Under the pieces are notes generated by a model. It was not told where the DNA came from, ran no database searches, and saw only the letters and a program-made list of their open reading frames with translations. From Burkholderiaceae bacterium (GTDB lineage Bacteria; Pseudomonadota; Gammaproteobacteria; Burkholderiales; Burkholderiaceae): a stretch of 64,000 nt of DNA. Both the position numbers and the translations under genes were made by a program. The number at the start of each line of letters is the position of its first letter. Position 1 is the first letter of the stretch. Where the stretch lies: positions 1-64,000 of the forward strand of contig CANFOT010000006.1 of NCBI GenBank assembly GCA_947448625.1, given 5' to 3'. This document shows positions 47,571-56,692 of the stretch, in pieces.

Positions 47571-48047
47571 ATGACAACCAAGCAAACATCCCCCTCCAAG
47601 CTTGAGCTGGATATTCAATTTGCCAGCGCTGCAATTGAAGATAAAGTTCTTGCGATTGCCTCTCTAGCGGTAATTAAAAAATGGGTGAAAGCAACGGTTC
47701 AACTAAATGGCTTTATCACTCTGCGATTTGTCAATGCAGCGGAAGGGAAAAAACTAAACCTTTCTTTTCGCAATAAAGATAAGGCAACCAACGTACTCAC
47801 CTTTCCGTACGAGCTCAACAAAAAATCCTTGGCCGCTGATATTATTTTTTGCCTTCCTGTGATTCAAAAAGAGGCATCTGAACAGGGTAAGACTGTTCAG
47901 GCTCATTTGGCCCATCTGATTGTTCATGGCTGCTTGCATGCCCAGGGCCTAGACCACGAAAGTGATAAAGAGGCGAAGGAAATGGAAGATAAGGAAATCA
48001 TTCTTCTGAAATCCTTGGGCTTTGCTAATCCCTACGCACCCATTTAA
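47571..48047 (+). CDS. ybeY: Endoribonuclease YbeY
   Basis: A 158-residue zinc enzyme for 16S rRNA maturation and ribosome quality control. The H3xH5xH motif is HGCLHAQGLDH, followed by a DKEAKEMEDKE stretch. The frame opens inside miaB at 47541; I choose the ATG at 47571, one base after the miaB stop. In most proteobacteria phoH (ybeZ) lies between miaB and ybeY; it is missing here. Confidence 0.93.
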   Translation: MTTKQTSPSKLELDIQFASAAIEDKVLAIASLAVIKKWVKATVQLNGFITLRFVNAAEGKKLNLSFRNKDKATNVLTFPYELNKKSLAADIIFCLPVIQKEASEQGKTVQAHLAHLIVHGCLHAQGLDHESDKEAKEMEDKEIILLKSLGFANPYAPI

Positions 48048-48103
48048 AGCATCTTTCACGCCCTCTTCATTGAATTTACTTATTTCTGCGATATTCTTGC
48101 TAT

Positions 48104-48943
48104 ATGCCTGACCCCAATAAATCCCTTCTAGAGCGCCTGGCTGATTTTTTAACGCCACAACCAACTAGCTCAGCAGAACGCCGTCAAGAACTGATTGACA
48201 CCCTCCGAGAAGCGCAGACTGAAGGTTTAATTGATGCGGATGCCCTCTCCATGATTGAGGGTGTTTTTCAGGTTGGCCAATTGTGTGCTCGCGATATCTT
48301 AATTCCCAGAGCGCAAATTGACTGGATTGATATCAATCAATCTTTATCCGAAATTATCAAGAGCGTCATTACTGCTGCTCACTCACGCTTCCCTGTATTT
48401 GAAGGCACTCGCGACAATGTCATTGGCACCTTGCTGGCAAAAGATTTATTGCGCCACTCGACTGAAAAAGATTTTCAGGTTCGTGATTGGCTCCGCCCTG
48501 CTGTATTTATTCCAGAATCTAAGCGTTTGAGTGTTTTACTCCGTGACTTTAAAGACAACCGCAATCACCTAGCGATTGTGGTGGATGAATATAGTGGCGT
48601 TGCTGGAGTCATCACAATCGAAGATGTGCTCGAGCAAATTGTTGGTGACATTGAAGATGAGCACGATATTGATGAAGAGGCAGATAACCTCATCTCCCTA
48701 GACAATGGCGACATTCGCGTGAAAGGTATTACCGAACTCGAACAATTTAACGAGACGCTGGGCACCCAATTTGATGTTGAAGGCATTGAAACGGTTGCTG
48801 GTCTAGTTATTCAGCATCTTGGTCGAGTGCCTAAAATGGGTGAACTGATTGAGATCGACGGAATTGAATTCGAGGTTCAGCGTGCTGATCCAAGACAGAT
48901 TCATATCCTGCTCGCACGACAACTTCCTAAAAAGCCCTCCTGA
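48104..48943 (+). CDS. corC: CorC/HlyC family CBS-domain protein
   Basis: A 279-residue protein with two CBS domains (about 65-185, including DILIPRAQIDWIDINQSLSEIIK and a VVDEYSGVAGVITIEDVLEQIVGDIEDEHD segment) and a C-terminal CorC_HlyC domain. It has no membrane domain, as in E. coli YbeX. It is linked to magnesium/cobalt efflux and, by conserved linkage with ybeY, to ribosome maturation. Confidence 0.92.
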   Translation: MPDPNKSLLERLADFLTPQPTSSAERRQELIDTLREAQTEGLIDADALSMIEGVFQVGQLCARDILIPRAQIDWIDINQSLSEIIKSVITAAHSRFPVFEGTRDNVIGTLLAKDLLRHSTEKDFQVRDWLRPAVFIPESKRLSVLLRDFKDNRNHLAIVVDEYSGVAGVITIEDVLEQIVGDIEDEHDIDEEADNLISLDNGDIRVKGITELEQFNETLGTQFDVEGIETVAGLVIQHLGRVPKMGELIEIDGIEFEVQRADPRQIHILLARQLPKKPS

Positions 48944-48951
48944 GAATTACT

Positions 48952-50475
48952 TTGATTGATCGGCAATCAGCAAGACTGGGTAATAGCATCAATTTATTGC
49001 TGCTATTTTTTTTGGGTGCGCTACTAGCTGCTGCGGCAGAGTTGCCCTATGGCGGCTGGATACAAATCCCTATCCTGAGTCTAATTTGGTGGCGGATGGG
49101 TCAGCATTCAACCCCCTCGATTAAAAATCAATTTATCTTTGGAATATTGTTTGGCTTGGGATACTTTGTTCTGGGCCTATGGTGGATCTACATTAGCCTG
49201 CATGACATAGGTGGAATGCATGCTGTGGTTGCTTGCTTAGCAGTCTTCTTACTAGCCGCAGGCATGGCTTTATTTTTCTCTAGCGCTTCTCTCGCCCTCT
49301 GTCTGCCTGGATGCAGACGTCTAACCGGTCTCGTGCTAGCTGCATCTTGGGTACTCATTGAGTATCTGCGCAGCGTAGTGCTAACCGGCTTTCCTTGGAT
49401 GGGATTTGCTGAAGCGCAATTCAATGGCCCCTTTGCACCAGTAGCGCCATTCTTTGGCGGCCTGGCCTGCACATTTTTAGTGGTGTGGATTTCCTGGGAA
49501 ATAACCCAACTAAAGAAAAGTGTTTTCTATAGTGGCGCCTGTATCCTTGCTGCCGTCATCCTTGCGCAACTCGCTAGCTTCTGGACATTCACAAAACCCA
49601 TTGGCGAACCACTCAGTGTTCACTTAATTCAAGGCAATTTTGAGCAAAGCCTCAAATTCAATCCCAAGGCAATTGAAGAGCAATTTGTTTTTTACACCAA
49701 TGCTATCGAGAGCCAAGCGGCTGATCTCATCATCACTCCAGAGACTGCCTATCCCTGGCCTCAGAACAATCTACCTGCTGGCCTATTAGGATCGCTCCAG
49801 CAGTTTTCTACAAATACATCTAGCAACGTCTTGCTTGGTGTGATTGGACAAGTAGGCAGCTCCACCGATGTGAAATACACCAACCGCGCACTTGGACTCT
49901 CTCCTAATGCGCCGAGCTACCAATATGACAAGTCCCACCTGGTACCTTTTGGAGAGTTTATTCCGCCAGGCTTTCATTGGTTTGTGAATGCCTTCCATGT
50001 GCCCATGAGTGACTTTGCACGCGGAAACTTGGAACAACCCCCTTTCAGCATTGTTCGATCCGGTAAAGAAACTATCAACGCAGCAATCACCATTTGCTAT
50101 GAAGATGTCTTTGGTGGGGAGTTAGCCTCTCGAATTCATCACAGCAGCAAACCCGTTAACCTATTGATCAATATGACTAATCTAGCCTGGTTTGGTGATT
50201 CTCAAGCGCCAGCTCAGCAATTAAGGCTATCCCAGCTGCGCTCGCTCGAGACCGGCCTCCCAGCGCTGCGCGCCACGAATACGGGAATCACGGCAGTTCT
50301 TGGATCAAATGGCAAAGTACTTTCACAACTAGGTGAATTTACCCAAGACGTACTCAGCCTAAGGATTCAAGCGTATAGCGGCACAACCCCTTATGTCATG
50401 TGGGGAAATGCACCCATTTTGGGTCTTTCTTGCCTCTTACTTGCCTTAGGCTTTTTTCGGCAAAAACGAATTTAA
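48952..50475 (+). CDS. lnt: Apolipoprotein N-acyltransferase
   Basis: A 507-residue inner-membrane enzyme for the last lipoprotein-maturation step, adding an acyl chain to the N-terminal cysteine. About six to eight membrane segments precede a nitrilase-like periplasmic domain with E264 (ITPETAYPW), K327 (YDKSHLVPFGEF) and C382 (ICYEDVFG). The start is TTG at 48952, 8 bases after corC. No nearby ATG fits better. Confidence 0.94.
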   Translation: MIDRQSARLGNSINLLLLFFLGALLAAAAELPYGGWIQIPILSLIWWRMGQHSTPSIKNQFIFGILFGLGYFVLGLWWIYISLHDIGGMHAVVACLAVFLLAAGMALFFSSASLALCLPGCRRLTGLVLAASWVLIEYLRSVVLTGFPWMGFAEAQFNGPFAPVAPFFGGLACTFLVVWISWEITQLKKSVFYSGACILAAVILAQLASFWTFTKPIGEPLSVHLIQGNFEQSLKFNPKAIEEQFVFYTNAIESQAADLIITPETAYPWPQNNLPAGLLGSLQQFSTNTSSNVLLGVIGQVGSSTDVKYTNRALGLSPNAPSYQYDKSHLVPFGEFIPPGFHWFVNAFHVPMSDFARGNLEQPPFSIVRSGKETINAAITICYEDVFGGELASRIHHSSKPVNLLINMTNLAWFGDSQAPAQQLRLSQLRSLETGLPALRATNTGITAVLGSNGKVLSQLGEFTQDVLSLRIQAYSGTTPYVMWGNAPILGLSCLLLALGFFRQKRI

Positions 50476-50535
50476 GCCTTATTTCATGGTTTGCTCGCTT
50501 AGCCATGTAAAATCAAAGGCTTAGCCAGGTTAATC

Positions 50536-51420
50536 ATGCTTACTTTTCAGCAAATCATTCTCAAACTCCAAGATTACTGGGACCAACAAGGTTGCGCCCT
50601 ATTGCAACCTATTGACCTTGAGGTCGGTGCCGGTACATCTCACACAGCCACTTTCTTGAGGGCCATCGGCCCTGAGCCATGGAAAGCAGCTTACGTCCAA
50701 CCATCACGTAGACCAAAAGACGGTCGATACGGAGAAAATCCAAACCGTCTACAGCACTACTACCAGTACCAGGTGGTACTTAAGCCTGCGCCAGAAAACA
50801 TTCTTGAGCTCTACTTAGGTTCGCTTGCCGCTTTGGGTCTTGATCTTCAAAAGAACGATGTACGTTTTGTCGAAGATGATTGGGAAAACCCAACCCTAGG
50901 TGCCTGGGGCTTAGGCTGGGAGGTCTGGCTTAACGGCATGGAAGTAACTCAGTTCACCTATTTCCAGCAAGTTGGCGGCATTGACTGCAAACCAGTTTTA
51001 GGCGAAATTACTTACGGCATCGAGCGTTTGGCAATGTATATCCAAAACTGCTCCAACGTATACGATCTGGTTTGGGCAGATGGAATTTCTTATGGTGATG
51101 TGTATCACCAGAATGAAGTAGAGCAGTCTTGCTATAACTTCGAGCACTCCAACACCGACCTATTATTCGCGAACTTCACTAACTATGAAAGCGAAGCAAA
51201 GCGTTTGATGGAGGTGCCATTAGCCTTACCCGCTTATGAAATGGTACTCAAAGCTGGACATACCTTTAACTTACTTGATGCCCGTGGCGCCATCTCGGTT
51301 ACCGAGCGTGCAGCCTATATCGGACGTATCCGCAATTTATCTCGCGCAGTAGCACAAGCTTACTTTGAGTCTAGAGAAAAGCTGGGATTCCCGATGTGCC
51401 AACGCCAATCCAAAGCCTAA
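50536..51420 (+). CDS. glyQ: Glycyl-tRNA synthetase, alpha subunit
   Basis: A 294-residue catalytic subunit of the bacterial alpha2beta2 Gly[48 protein letters not shown] (56-81) and [12 protein letters not shown] are typical. It is followed by glyS. Confidence 0.98.
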   Translation: MLTFQQIILKLQDYWDQQGCALLQPIDLEVGAGTSHTATFLRAIGPEPWKAAYVQPSRRPKDGRYGENPNRLQHYYQYQVVLKPAPENILELYLGSLAALGLDLQKNDVRFVEDDWENPTLGAWGLGWEVWLNGMEVTQFTYFQQVGGIDCKPVLGEITYGIERLAMYIQNCSNVYDLVWADGISYGDVYHQNEVEQSCYNFEHSNTDLLFANFTNYESEAKRLMEVPLALPAYEMVLKAGHTFNLLDARGAISVTERAAYIGRIRNLSRAVAQAYFESREKLGFPMCQRQSKA

Positions 51421-51436
51421 TCAGCTCGATCTAATT

Positions 51437-53575
51437 ATGAGTACACAGAATTCCCTCTCTCCATCAGACAATCTACTGATTGAGGTATTTACTGAAGAGC
51501 TTCCACCAAAATCATTGCGTCGCTTAGGGGACGCCTTTAGTGAAGGTATTTACTCTGCCCTGAAGGCTGCCAGTCTTCTCAGCGAAAGCTCAGTTGCTAC
51601 AGGCTACGCCACACCGCGCCGCCTCGCTGTTCAAGTGACCAATGTCTTGAGCCAAGCTTCGGACTATCCAGTACGCGAAAAATTACTACCAACCAGCATT
51701 GCTTTTGATGCAGACGGCAAGCCTACTGCACCACTGCAAAAGAAATTGACCTCTCTGGGTTATGCCGATATCGACCTCGCCACTCTAGAAAAATCAGGCG
51801 AAGGAAAGAATGAAGCGCTGTACCTCAATGTCGTCTCCAAAGGAGCGGCATTGGAACAAACCGCTCAACAAGCGCTCGAGCAGACGCTTAGTAAATTACC
51901 AATCGCAAAAATGATGCACTACCAAGTGCTGCAGAAAAATGGTGAACTTGCAGACGTCGAGTTTGCGCGCCCGGCACACCGCATCATTGCCCTGCACGGC
52001 AAAAACACACTCAATATCAGCGCACTGGGTATTGATGCAGCTAACCAAACGGAAGGCCACCGCTTTCTGGCGCCAGGCGTCATTACTATTGCCTCAGCAG
52101 ATCAATATGAATCCGCACTCACTACTAAAGCAAAAGTATTGCCAAGCTTTAATCAGCGTCGTCAATTTATCGAATCTACATTATTAAAAGCTGCCGGCAC
52201 TGATTTAGTGTTAATGCCAGATAGCTTGCTAGATGAAGTAACGGCTTTGGTTGAGTGGCCAGCAATTTATGAATGTCATTTTGATCAAGAGTTCTTGGAG
52301 GTTCCACAAGAATGCTTAATTCTGACCATGCAGACCAATCAAAAATACTTTGCCTTGACTGATCAGCAAGGTAAGTTAAGAAATCGCTTCTTAATTGTTT
52401 CTAATATTGAAACAGATAAACCAGAAGCCATTATTTCAGGTAACGAACGTGTGGTTCGACCGCGCCTATCCGATGCACGATTCTTTTTCCAGCAAGATCA
52501 AAAGCGTCCTCTGGCATCCCGCGTAGCCGATCTTGGAAAAGTGGTTTATCACAATCAGCTCGGCAATCAGTTGGATCGTACAAAACGCGTTCAAGGCATT
52601 GCCGTAGGTATTGCAAAGGCTTTGTCGGCGGATGCGACGCTAGCTAGCCGTGCTGCTGAACTTGCAAAAACGGATTTGCTGACTGATATGGTTGGCGAAT
52701 TTCCTGAGCTCCAAGGCATCATGGGTCGCTACTATGCAACGCATGACGGTGAAGACATGGAAGTAGCCTCTGCTTGTAGCGAACATTACATGCCACGTTT
52801 TGCTGGTGATGCATTGCCGCAAACTCAAACCGGCACCATCCTGGCGCTTGCGGACAAACTGGAGACTCTGGTTGGTATTTGGGGTGTTGGTCTTGCCCCT
52901 ACTGGTGATAAAGACCCTTATGCCCTGCGTCGTCATGCCTTGGGCATCTGCCGACTCTTGCTAGAGAAGAATCTCAGCCTAAGCCTGCCGGACTTGATTG
53001 AGTTAGCTCGCAAACAATTTCCGCAGAAAGACGTTCAAGAGAAAGCCAAGGCTGAGGATATTTATGCCTTCATTATTGATCGTTTGCGTGCTTACTTACG
53101 CGATCAAGCGGTGGCTGGTAAGCCATTTACAACCGAGGAGATTGATGCCGTATTAAGTCAATCACCCGCGCAACTCAATGATTTAATTGATCGTCTAACT
53201 GCATTACGTGAATTTAACGCCTTAGCGGAAGCTGCGCAGCTAGCCGCTGCCAATAAGCGCATTAGTAATATTTTGAAAAAAAATGCTACTACCATTCCGG
53301 TAGCTTGCTCAAGCAAGCTTTTGCAGGTCCCGGCCGAGATCGCTCTGCACCAAGCACTTGAAAAACTTACTCCAACACTGACTGCCGCTTACGAGCATCG
53401 TCAGTTTGTAGATCTATTGAAAGCGCTCGTAGCTTTAAGCGCTCCAATTGATCAATTCTTTGCCGATGTCATGGTGATGGATCCGAATCCAGAGTTACGC
53501 GATAACCGCCTAGCCCTCCTGCAACAACTTCACCAGAAAATGAATCTCATTGCCGACCTCGGCAAATTAGCATGA
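51437..53575 (+). CDS. glyS: Glycyl-tRNA synthetase, beta subunit
   Basis: A 712-residue subunit that binds tRNA. LLIEVFTEELPPKSL at the N-terminus, GEFPELQGIMGRYYA in the HD-like part and a C-terminal DALR anticodon-binding region are visible. The frame extends to a TTG at 51365 inside glyQ, but the ATG at 51437 gives the usual start and follows the glyQ stop at 16 bases. gmhB overlaps its end by 4 bases (ATGA). Confidence 0.97.
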   Translation: MSTQNSLSPSDNLLIEVFTEELPPKSLRRLGDAFSEGIYSALKAASLLSESSVATGYATPRRLAVQVTNVLSQASDYPVREKLLPTSIAFDADGKPTAPLQKKLTSLGYADIDLATLEKSGEGKNEALYLNVVSKGAALEQTAQQALEQTLSKLPIAKMMHYQVLQKNGELADVEFARPAHRIIALHGKNTLNISALGIDAANQTEGHRFLAPGVITIASADQYESALTTKAKVLPSFNQRRQFIESTLLKAAGTDLVLMPDSLLDEVTALVEWPAIYECHFDQEFLEVPQECLILTMQTNQKYFALTDQQGKLRNRFLIVSNIETDKPEAIISGNERVVRPRLSDARFFFQQDQKRPLASRVADLGKVVYHNQLGNQLDRTKRVQGIAVGIAKALSADATLASRAAELAKTDLLTDMVGEFPELQGIMGRYYATHDGEDMEVASACSEHYMPRFAGDALPQTQTGTILALADKLETLVGIWGVGLAPTGDKDPYALRRHALGICRLLLEKNLSLSLPDLIELARKQFPQKDVQEKAKAEDIYAFIIDRLRAYLRDQAVAGKPFTTEEIDAVLSQSPAQLNDLIDRLTALREFNALAEAAQLAAANKRISNILKKNATTIPVACSSKLLQVPAEIALHQALEKLTPTLTAAYEHRQFVDLLKALVALSAPIDQFFADVMVMDPNPELRDNRLALLQQLHQKMNLIADLGKLA

Positions 53576-54144
53576 GCACTAGCTCTTCTAAACTCATCAT
53601 TCTTGATCGCGATGGTGTGATCAACGAAGATCGAGATGATTATGTGAAGTCGAGTGAGGAGTGGGTCCCACTACCAGGAAGCCTTGAAGCTATTGCACTA
53701 CTCAATCAAGCGGGATATCAAATAGCTGTCGCGACCAACCAGTCTGGTTTAGCGCGAGGCTATTTCAACATCAATGATCTCCATGCAATGCACGCCAAGA
53801 TGAATAAACTACTCAAGCCTCTCGGCGGTCACATTGATAGTATTTTCTTTTGCCCACACACAGATGCAAATGCGTGTGATTGCCGCAAGCCCCTGCCAGG
53901 CATGATGAAAGAGATTGCTCTTCGTTATAAAAAAAACCAGAGCACCACACCTTTACTAGGAGTGCCGATTATTGGTGACTCCTTGCGCGACCTTGAAGCG
54001 GGCATTGCTTTAGGTGCTAGCCCGCATTTGGTATTAACTGGCAAGGGCAGAAAAACTTTGGAGAAGGGCGGCCTCCCAGAAGGCACGCAGATTCATGCAG
54101 ATTTGATGGCGTTTGCGAATGCACTCTTACAAGATAAGGTTTAA
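53572..54144 (+). CDS. gmhB: D-glycero-beta-D-manno-heptose-1,7-bisphosphate 7-phosphatase
   Basis: A 190-residue HAD-superfamily phosphatase that makes the LPS heptose precursor. The nucleophile pair D12 and D14 lie in LIILDRDGVINED, and the zinc-loop FFCPHTDANACDCRKP is characteristic. It is fused in translation to glyS by an ATGA overlap. It feeds heptose to waaF. Confidence 0.94.
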   Translation: MSTSSSKLIILDRDGVINEDRDDYVKSSEEWVPLPGSLEAIALLNQAGYQIAVATNQSGLARGYFNINDLHAMHAKMNKLLKPLGGHIDSIFFCPHTDANACDCRKPLPGMMKEIALRYKKNQSTTPLLGVPIIGDSLRDLEAGIALGASPHLVLTGKGRKTLEKGGLPEGTQIHADLMAFANALLQDKV

Positions 54145-54151
54145 TGCAAAT

Positions 54152-54886
54152 ATGACTTTTATCCGCTCAGCCCTGTTCACTCTATTTTTACTGATATTTA
54201 CACCGATTTGGTCAGTACTCTGCATTTTGGTTTTTCCATTCCTCAACCCTGAGAATCGCTATCGATTTATCGGACTTTGGAATAAGGTCGTGATCTGGAT
54301 CTTACAGCCGCTCTGCGGCATTCGTTATGAGATTCGCGGGATGGAAAACATGCTGGCGGTTTTGGATAAACCCGTTGTTGTTCTTAGTAAACACCAATCT
54401 GCTTACGAAACTATTTTTTATATCGCCTTGCTTCCTAAACAGGTCTGCTTTGTTTTTAAAAGAGAATTGCTTTGGATCCCCTTCTTTGGCTGGGCCTTGG
54501 CTTTACTCAAAATGATTCATATCAATCGCAATAGCAAAGAAACCGCTGCACTCTCCGTTGTTGGTCAAGGAAAAAAGCGTTTAAGTGAAGGCAAATGGAT
54601 TTTATTGTTCCCAGAAGGCACTAGAACACCCACTGGATCTCATAAACCTTACAGCAAAGGTGGCGCAAGGCTTGCAAGTGCTACTGAGGCCTTGGTAATT
54701 CCAATTGCCCATAATGCTGGTCGTTGCTGGCCTAAAAACAGCTTTCTAAAGCAAGCTGGAACAGTAATCTTCTCAATCGGTCCCGCAATTACCTCGGCTG
54801 GAAAAACCGGCGGGCAACTGCATCAAGAGGTAGAGAAATGGATCGAAGCTGAAATGCGGGTGATTGACCCTACTGCTTACCAGTAG
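54152..54886 (+). CDS. plsC: 1-acyl-sn-glycerol-3-phosphate acyltransferase
   Basis: A 245-residue membrane-associated acyltransferase for phosphatidic acid synthesis. A hydrophobic N-terminal segment is followed by KHQSAYET (HX4E in place of the textbook HX4D) and FPEGTRTP. The ATG at 54152 gives an N-terminal hydrophobic segment and is preferred to 54113 inside gmhB. The product converges on rsmA with a 10-base gap. Confidence 0.9.
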   Translation: MTFIRSALFTLFLLIFTPIWSVLCILVFPFLNPENRYRFIGLWNKVVIWILQPLCGIRYEIRGMENMLAVLDKPVVVLSKHQSAYETIFYIALLPKQVCFVFKRELLWIPFFGWALALLKMIHINRNSKETAALSVVGQGKKRLSEGKWILLFPEGTRTPTGSHKPYSKGGARLASATEALVIPIAHNAGRCWPKNSFLKQAGTVIFSIGPAITSAGKTGGQLHQEVEKWIEAEMRVIDPTAYQ

Positions 54887-54896
54887 AGCTAGAGGC

Positions 54897-55676
54897 TTAG
54901 TGAGCTAAAGTTTTGGCCCACTCAATATAGCGCTCTACTGGAATATCCTGAGCACGCGCCTTTAATTCAGATTCAGATAAAGACAGTCGATCAGCAAAAG
55001 CTGATAAGTTCGTTCGCAACATTTTCCTTCGTTGAGAAAACGCTGCTGCTACTACCTTCTCCAAAGCATGCCACTGTGCATCACTTAAGTTGAAATCTCG
55101 TCTTGGAATCATTCGCACGACAGCGGAATTCACTTTAGGCTGCGGATCAAATGCCTCGGGTGGAACCTCTAACACCTGCTCCATATCGTAGCGAGCTTGT
55201 AGCATGACAGAAAGCCTGCTGAACTCAGATCCGCCAGCCTTGGACACCATACGCTCTACGACTTCAGCTTGGAGCATGAACACCTGCTCATCAATCGCAT
55301 GAGCGGCTGACACTAGATGAAAAAGCAGTGGTGAAGAGATGTTGTAAGGCAAGTTACCTACCACCTTACATAAACCACTATTAGCTGGTCGTGCATTTGC
55401 CCACTCTAAGAAATCAAACTTCAGTGCATCACCCTCAATGACATTCAGTCCCGAGAGATTCTCTTGATTCCAGTAGGCCACTAAATCTCGGTCAATTTCG
55501 AGAAGGTCTAGGTGATCCAAGTTGCTTAATAAGGGTCTTGTTAGTGCCCCAAGGCCAGGCCCAATCTCAATTACGTGCATATTTTCACTGGGATTGATTG
55601 CCGCAACTATGGAATAGATTACTCCGGAGTCTTGCAAAAAGTTCTGTCCAAATCGTTTGCGAGCGCGATGCGTCAT
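54897..55676 (-). CDS. rsmA: 16S rRNA (adenine1518/1519-N6) dimethyltransferase
   Basis: A 259-residue KsgA methyltransferase. KRFGQNFLQDSGVI, the SAM motif EIGPGLGALTRPLL (36-49) and NLPYNISSPLLFHLV (about 109-123) are clear. Its start overlaps the pdxA stop by 4 bases, as in the common surA-pdxA-rsmA operon. Confidence 0.97.
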   Translation of the reverse strand: MTHRARKRFGQNFLQDSGVIYSIVAAINPSENMHVIEIGPGLGALTRPLLSNLDHLDLLEIDRDLVAYWNQENLSGLNVIEGDALKFDFLEWANARPANSGLCKVVGNLPYNISSPLLFHLVSAAHAIDEQVFMLQAEVVERMVSKAGGSEFSRLSVMLQARYDMEQVLEVPPEAFDPQPKVNSAVVRMIPRRDFNLSDAQWHALEKVVAAAFSQRRKMLRTNLSAFADRLSLSESELKARAQDIPVERYIEWAKTLAH

Positions 55677-56692
55677 GTCTTTAGATTCTTTACGTTTACT
55701 GCTAATTGATAGGCGAGTCTCAGGGCTTCTAACATACTGCCTGAATCTACGACACCCTTGCCAGCAATATCTAGCGCAGTGCCATGATCTACTGAAGTAC
55801 GAATAATCGGCAGACCCAAGGTAACATTTACTCCTCCGCCAAAGCTGACGAACTTGAATGGCGCTAAGCCTTGATCGTGATACATCGCAATAAATGCATC
55901 CACTGAATCTAGCGCACCCGCATCAAACATCGTGTCCCCCGGATAGGGACCACTCACCTGAATACCCAACTCTTTAGCCGCTTGAATCGCTGGAGCAATC
56001 AGATCAATTTCTTCGCGACCGAGATAGCCTGATTCACCTGCATGGGGGTTTAGGCCCGCCACACGAAGTACAGGCTTAACAAGCCCAAATTTTGTCCGTA
56101 AATCGTGATCTACGATCTGAATGGTTTCCAGAACATGCTGTCGGTTCATAGCGTCAGGAACCTCCCTCAAAGGTATGTGGGTTGTTACTAGCGCTACCCG
56201 AAGTTCACGACTTTTCTGTAGATCCAAAAACCCTGCAGGCAATGTCGCACACAACATCATGACTACATGCTCTTGATGACAAAGAGTAGCAAGATATTCA
56301 GTATGTCCGGTGAACAACACACCACCTGAGGTATTTCCATCATTGATCACGCTCTTTTGTACTGGTGCAGTCACCATCGCATCAAAGCGTCCATCAACAC
56401 ACCCCTTTACTGCAACATCCAGAATATTGAGGACATATTGCGCATTAGCAGGATTTAATTGGCCCGCAGTAACCGAAGAGGACAAGGGAATGGACTCTAT
56501 CCTCAAACGAGTCGATAGATTCTCAGGAATGCTGGATGCTGGAAATAAGCCGCGATCCCCAAGCAGGGTAATTGTTACGGCCGACTGCTCTTGTAAGAAG
56601 GCTAATGCACCTGCAATAGATACTTCTGGGCCTACCCCTGCAGGCTCGCCAGAGCTTACAACTAAATTAACGGGGGCTGGCTGCTGGATCAT
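55673..56692 (-). CDS. pdxA: 4-hydroxythreonine-4-phosphate dehydrogenase
   Basis: A 339-residue enzyme in pyridoxal phosphate synthesis. Metal-site and family motifs are FTGHTEYLA, GLNPHAGESGYLGREE and AMYHDQGLAPFKFVSFG. It overlaps surA by 26 bases and rsmA by 4 bases. Confidence 0.96.
   Translation of the reverse strand: MIQQPAPVNLVVSSGEPAGVGPEVSIAGALAFLQEQSAVTITLLGDRGLFPASSIPENLSTRLRIESIPLSSSVTAGQLNPANAQYVLNILDVAVKGCVDGRFDAMVTAPVQKSVINDGNTSGGVLFTGHTEYLATLCHQEHVVMMLCATLPAGFLDLQKSRELRVALVTTHIPLREVPDAMNRQHVLETIQIVDHDLRTKFGLVKPVLRVAGLNPHAGESGYLGREEIDLIAPAIQAAKELGIQVSGPYPGDTMFDAGALDSVDAFIAMYHDQGLAPFKFVSFGGGVNVTLGLPIIRTSVDHGTALDIAGKGVVDSGSMLEALRLAYQLAVNVKNLKT

Noticed and set aside
51365-51436. 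TTG start for glyS inside glyQ
   Set aside because: The ATG at 51437 gives the typical beta-subunit start and does not overlap glyQ.
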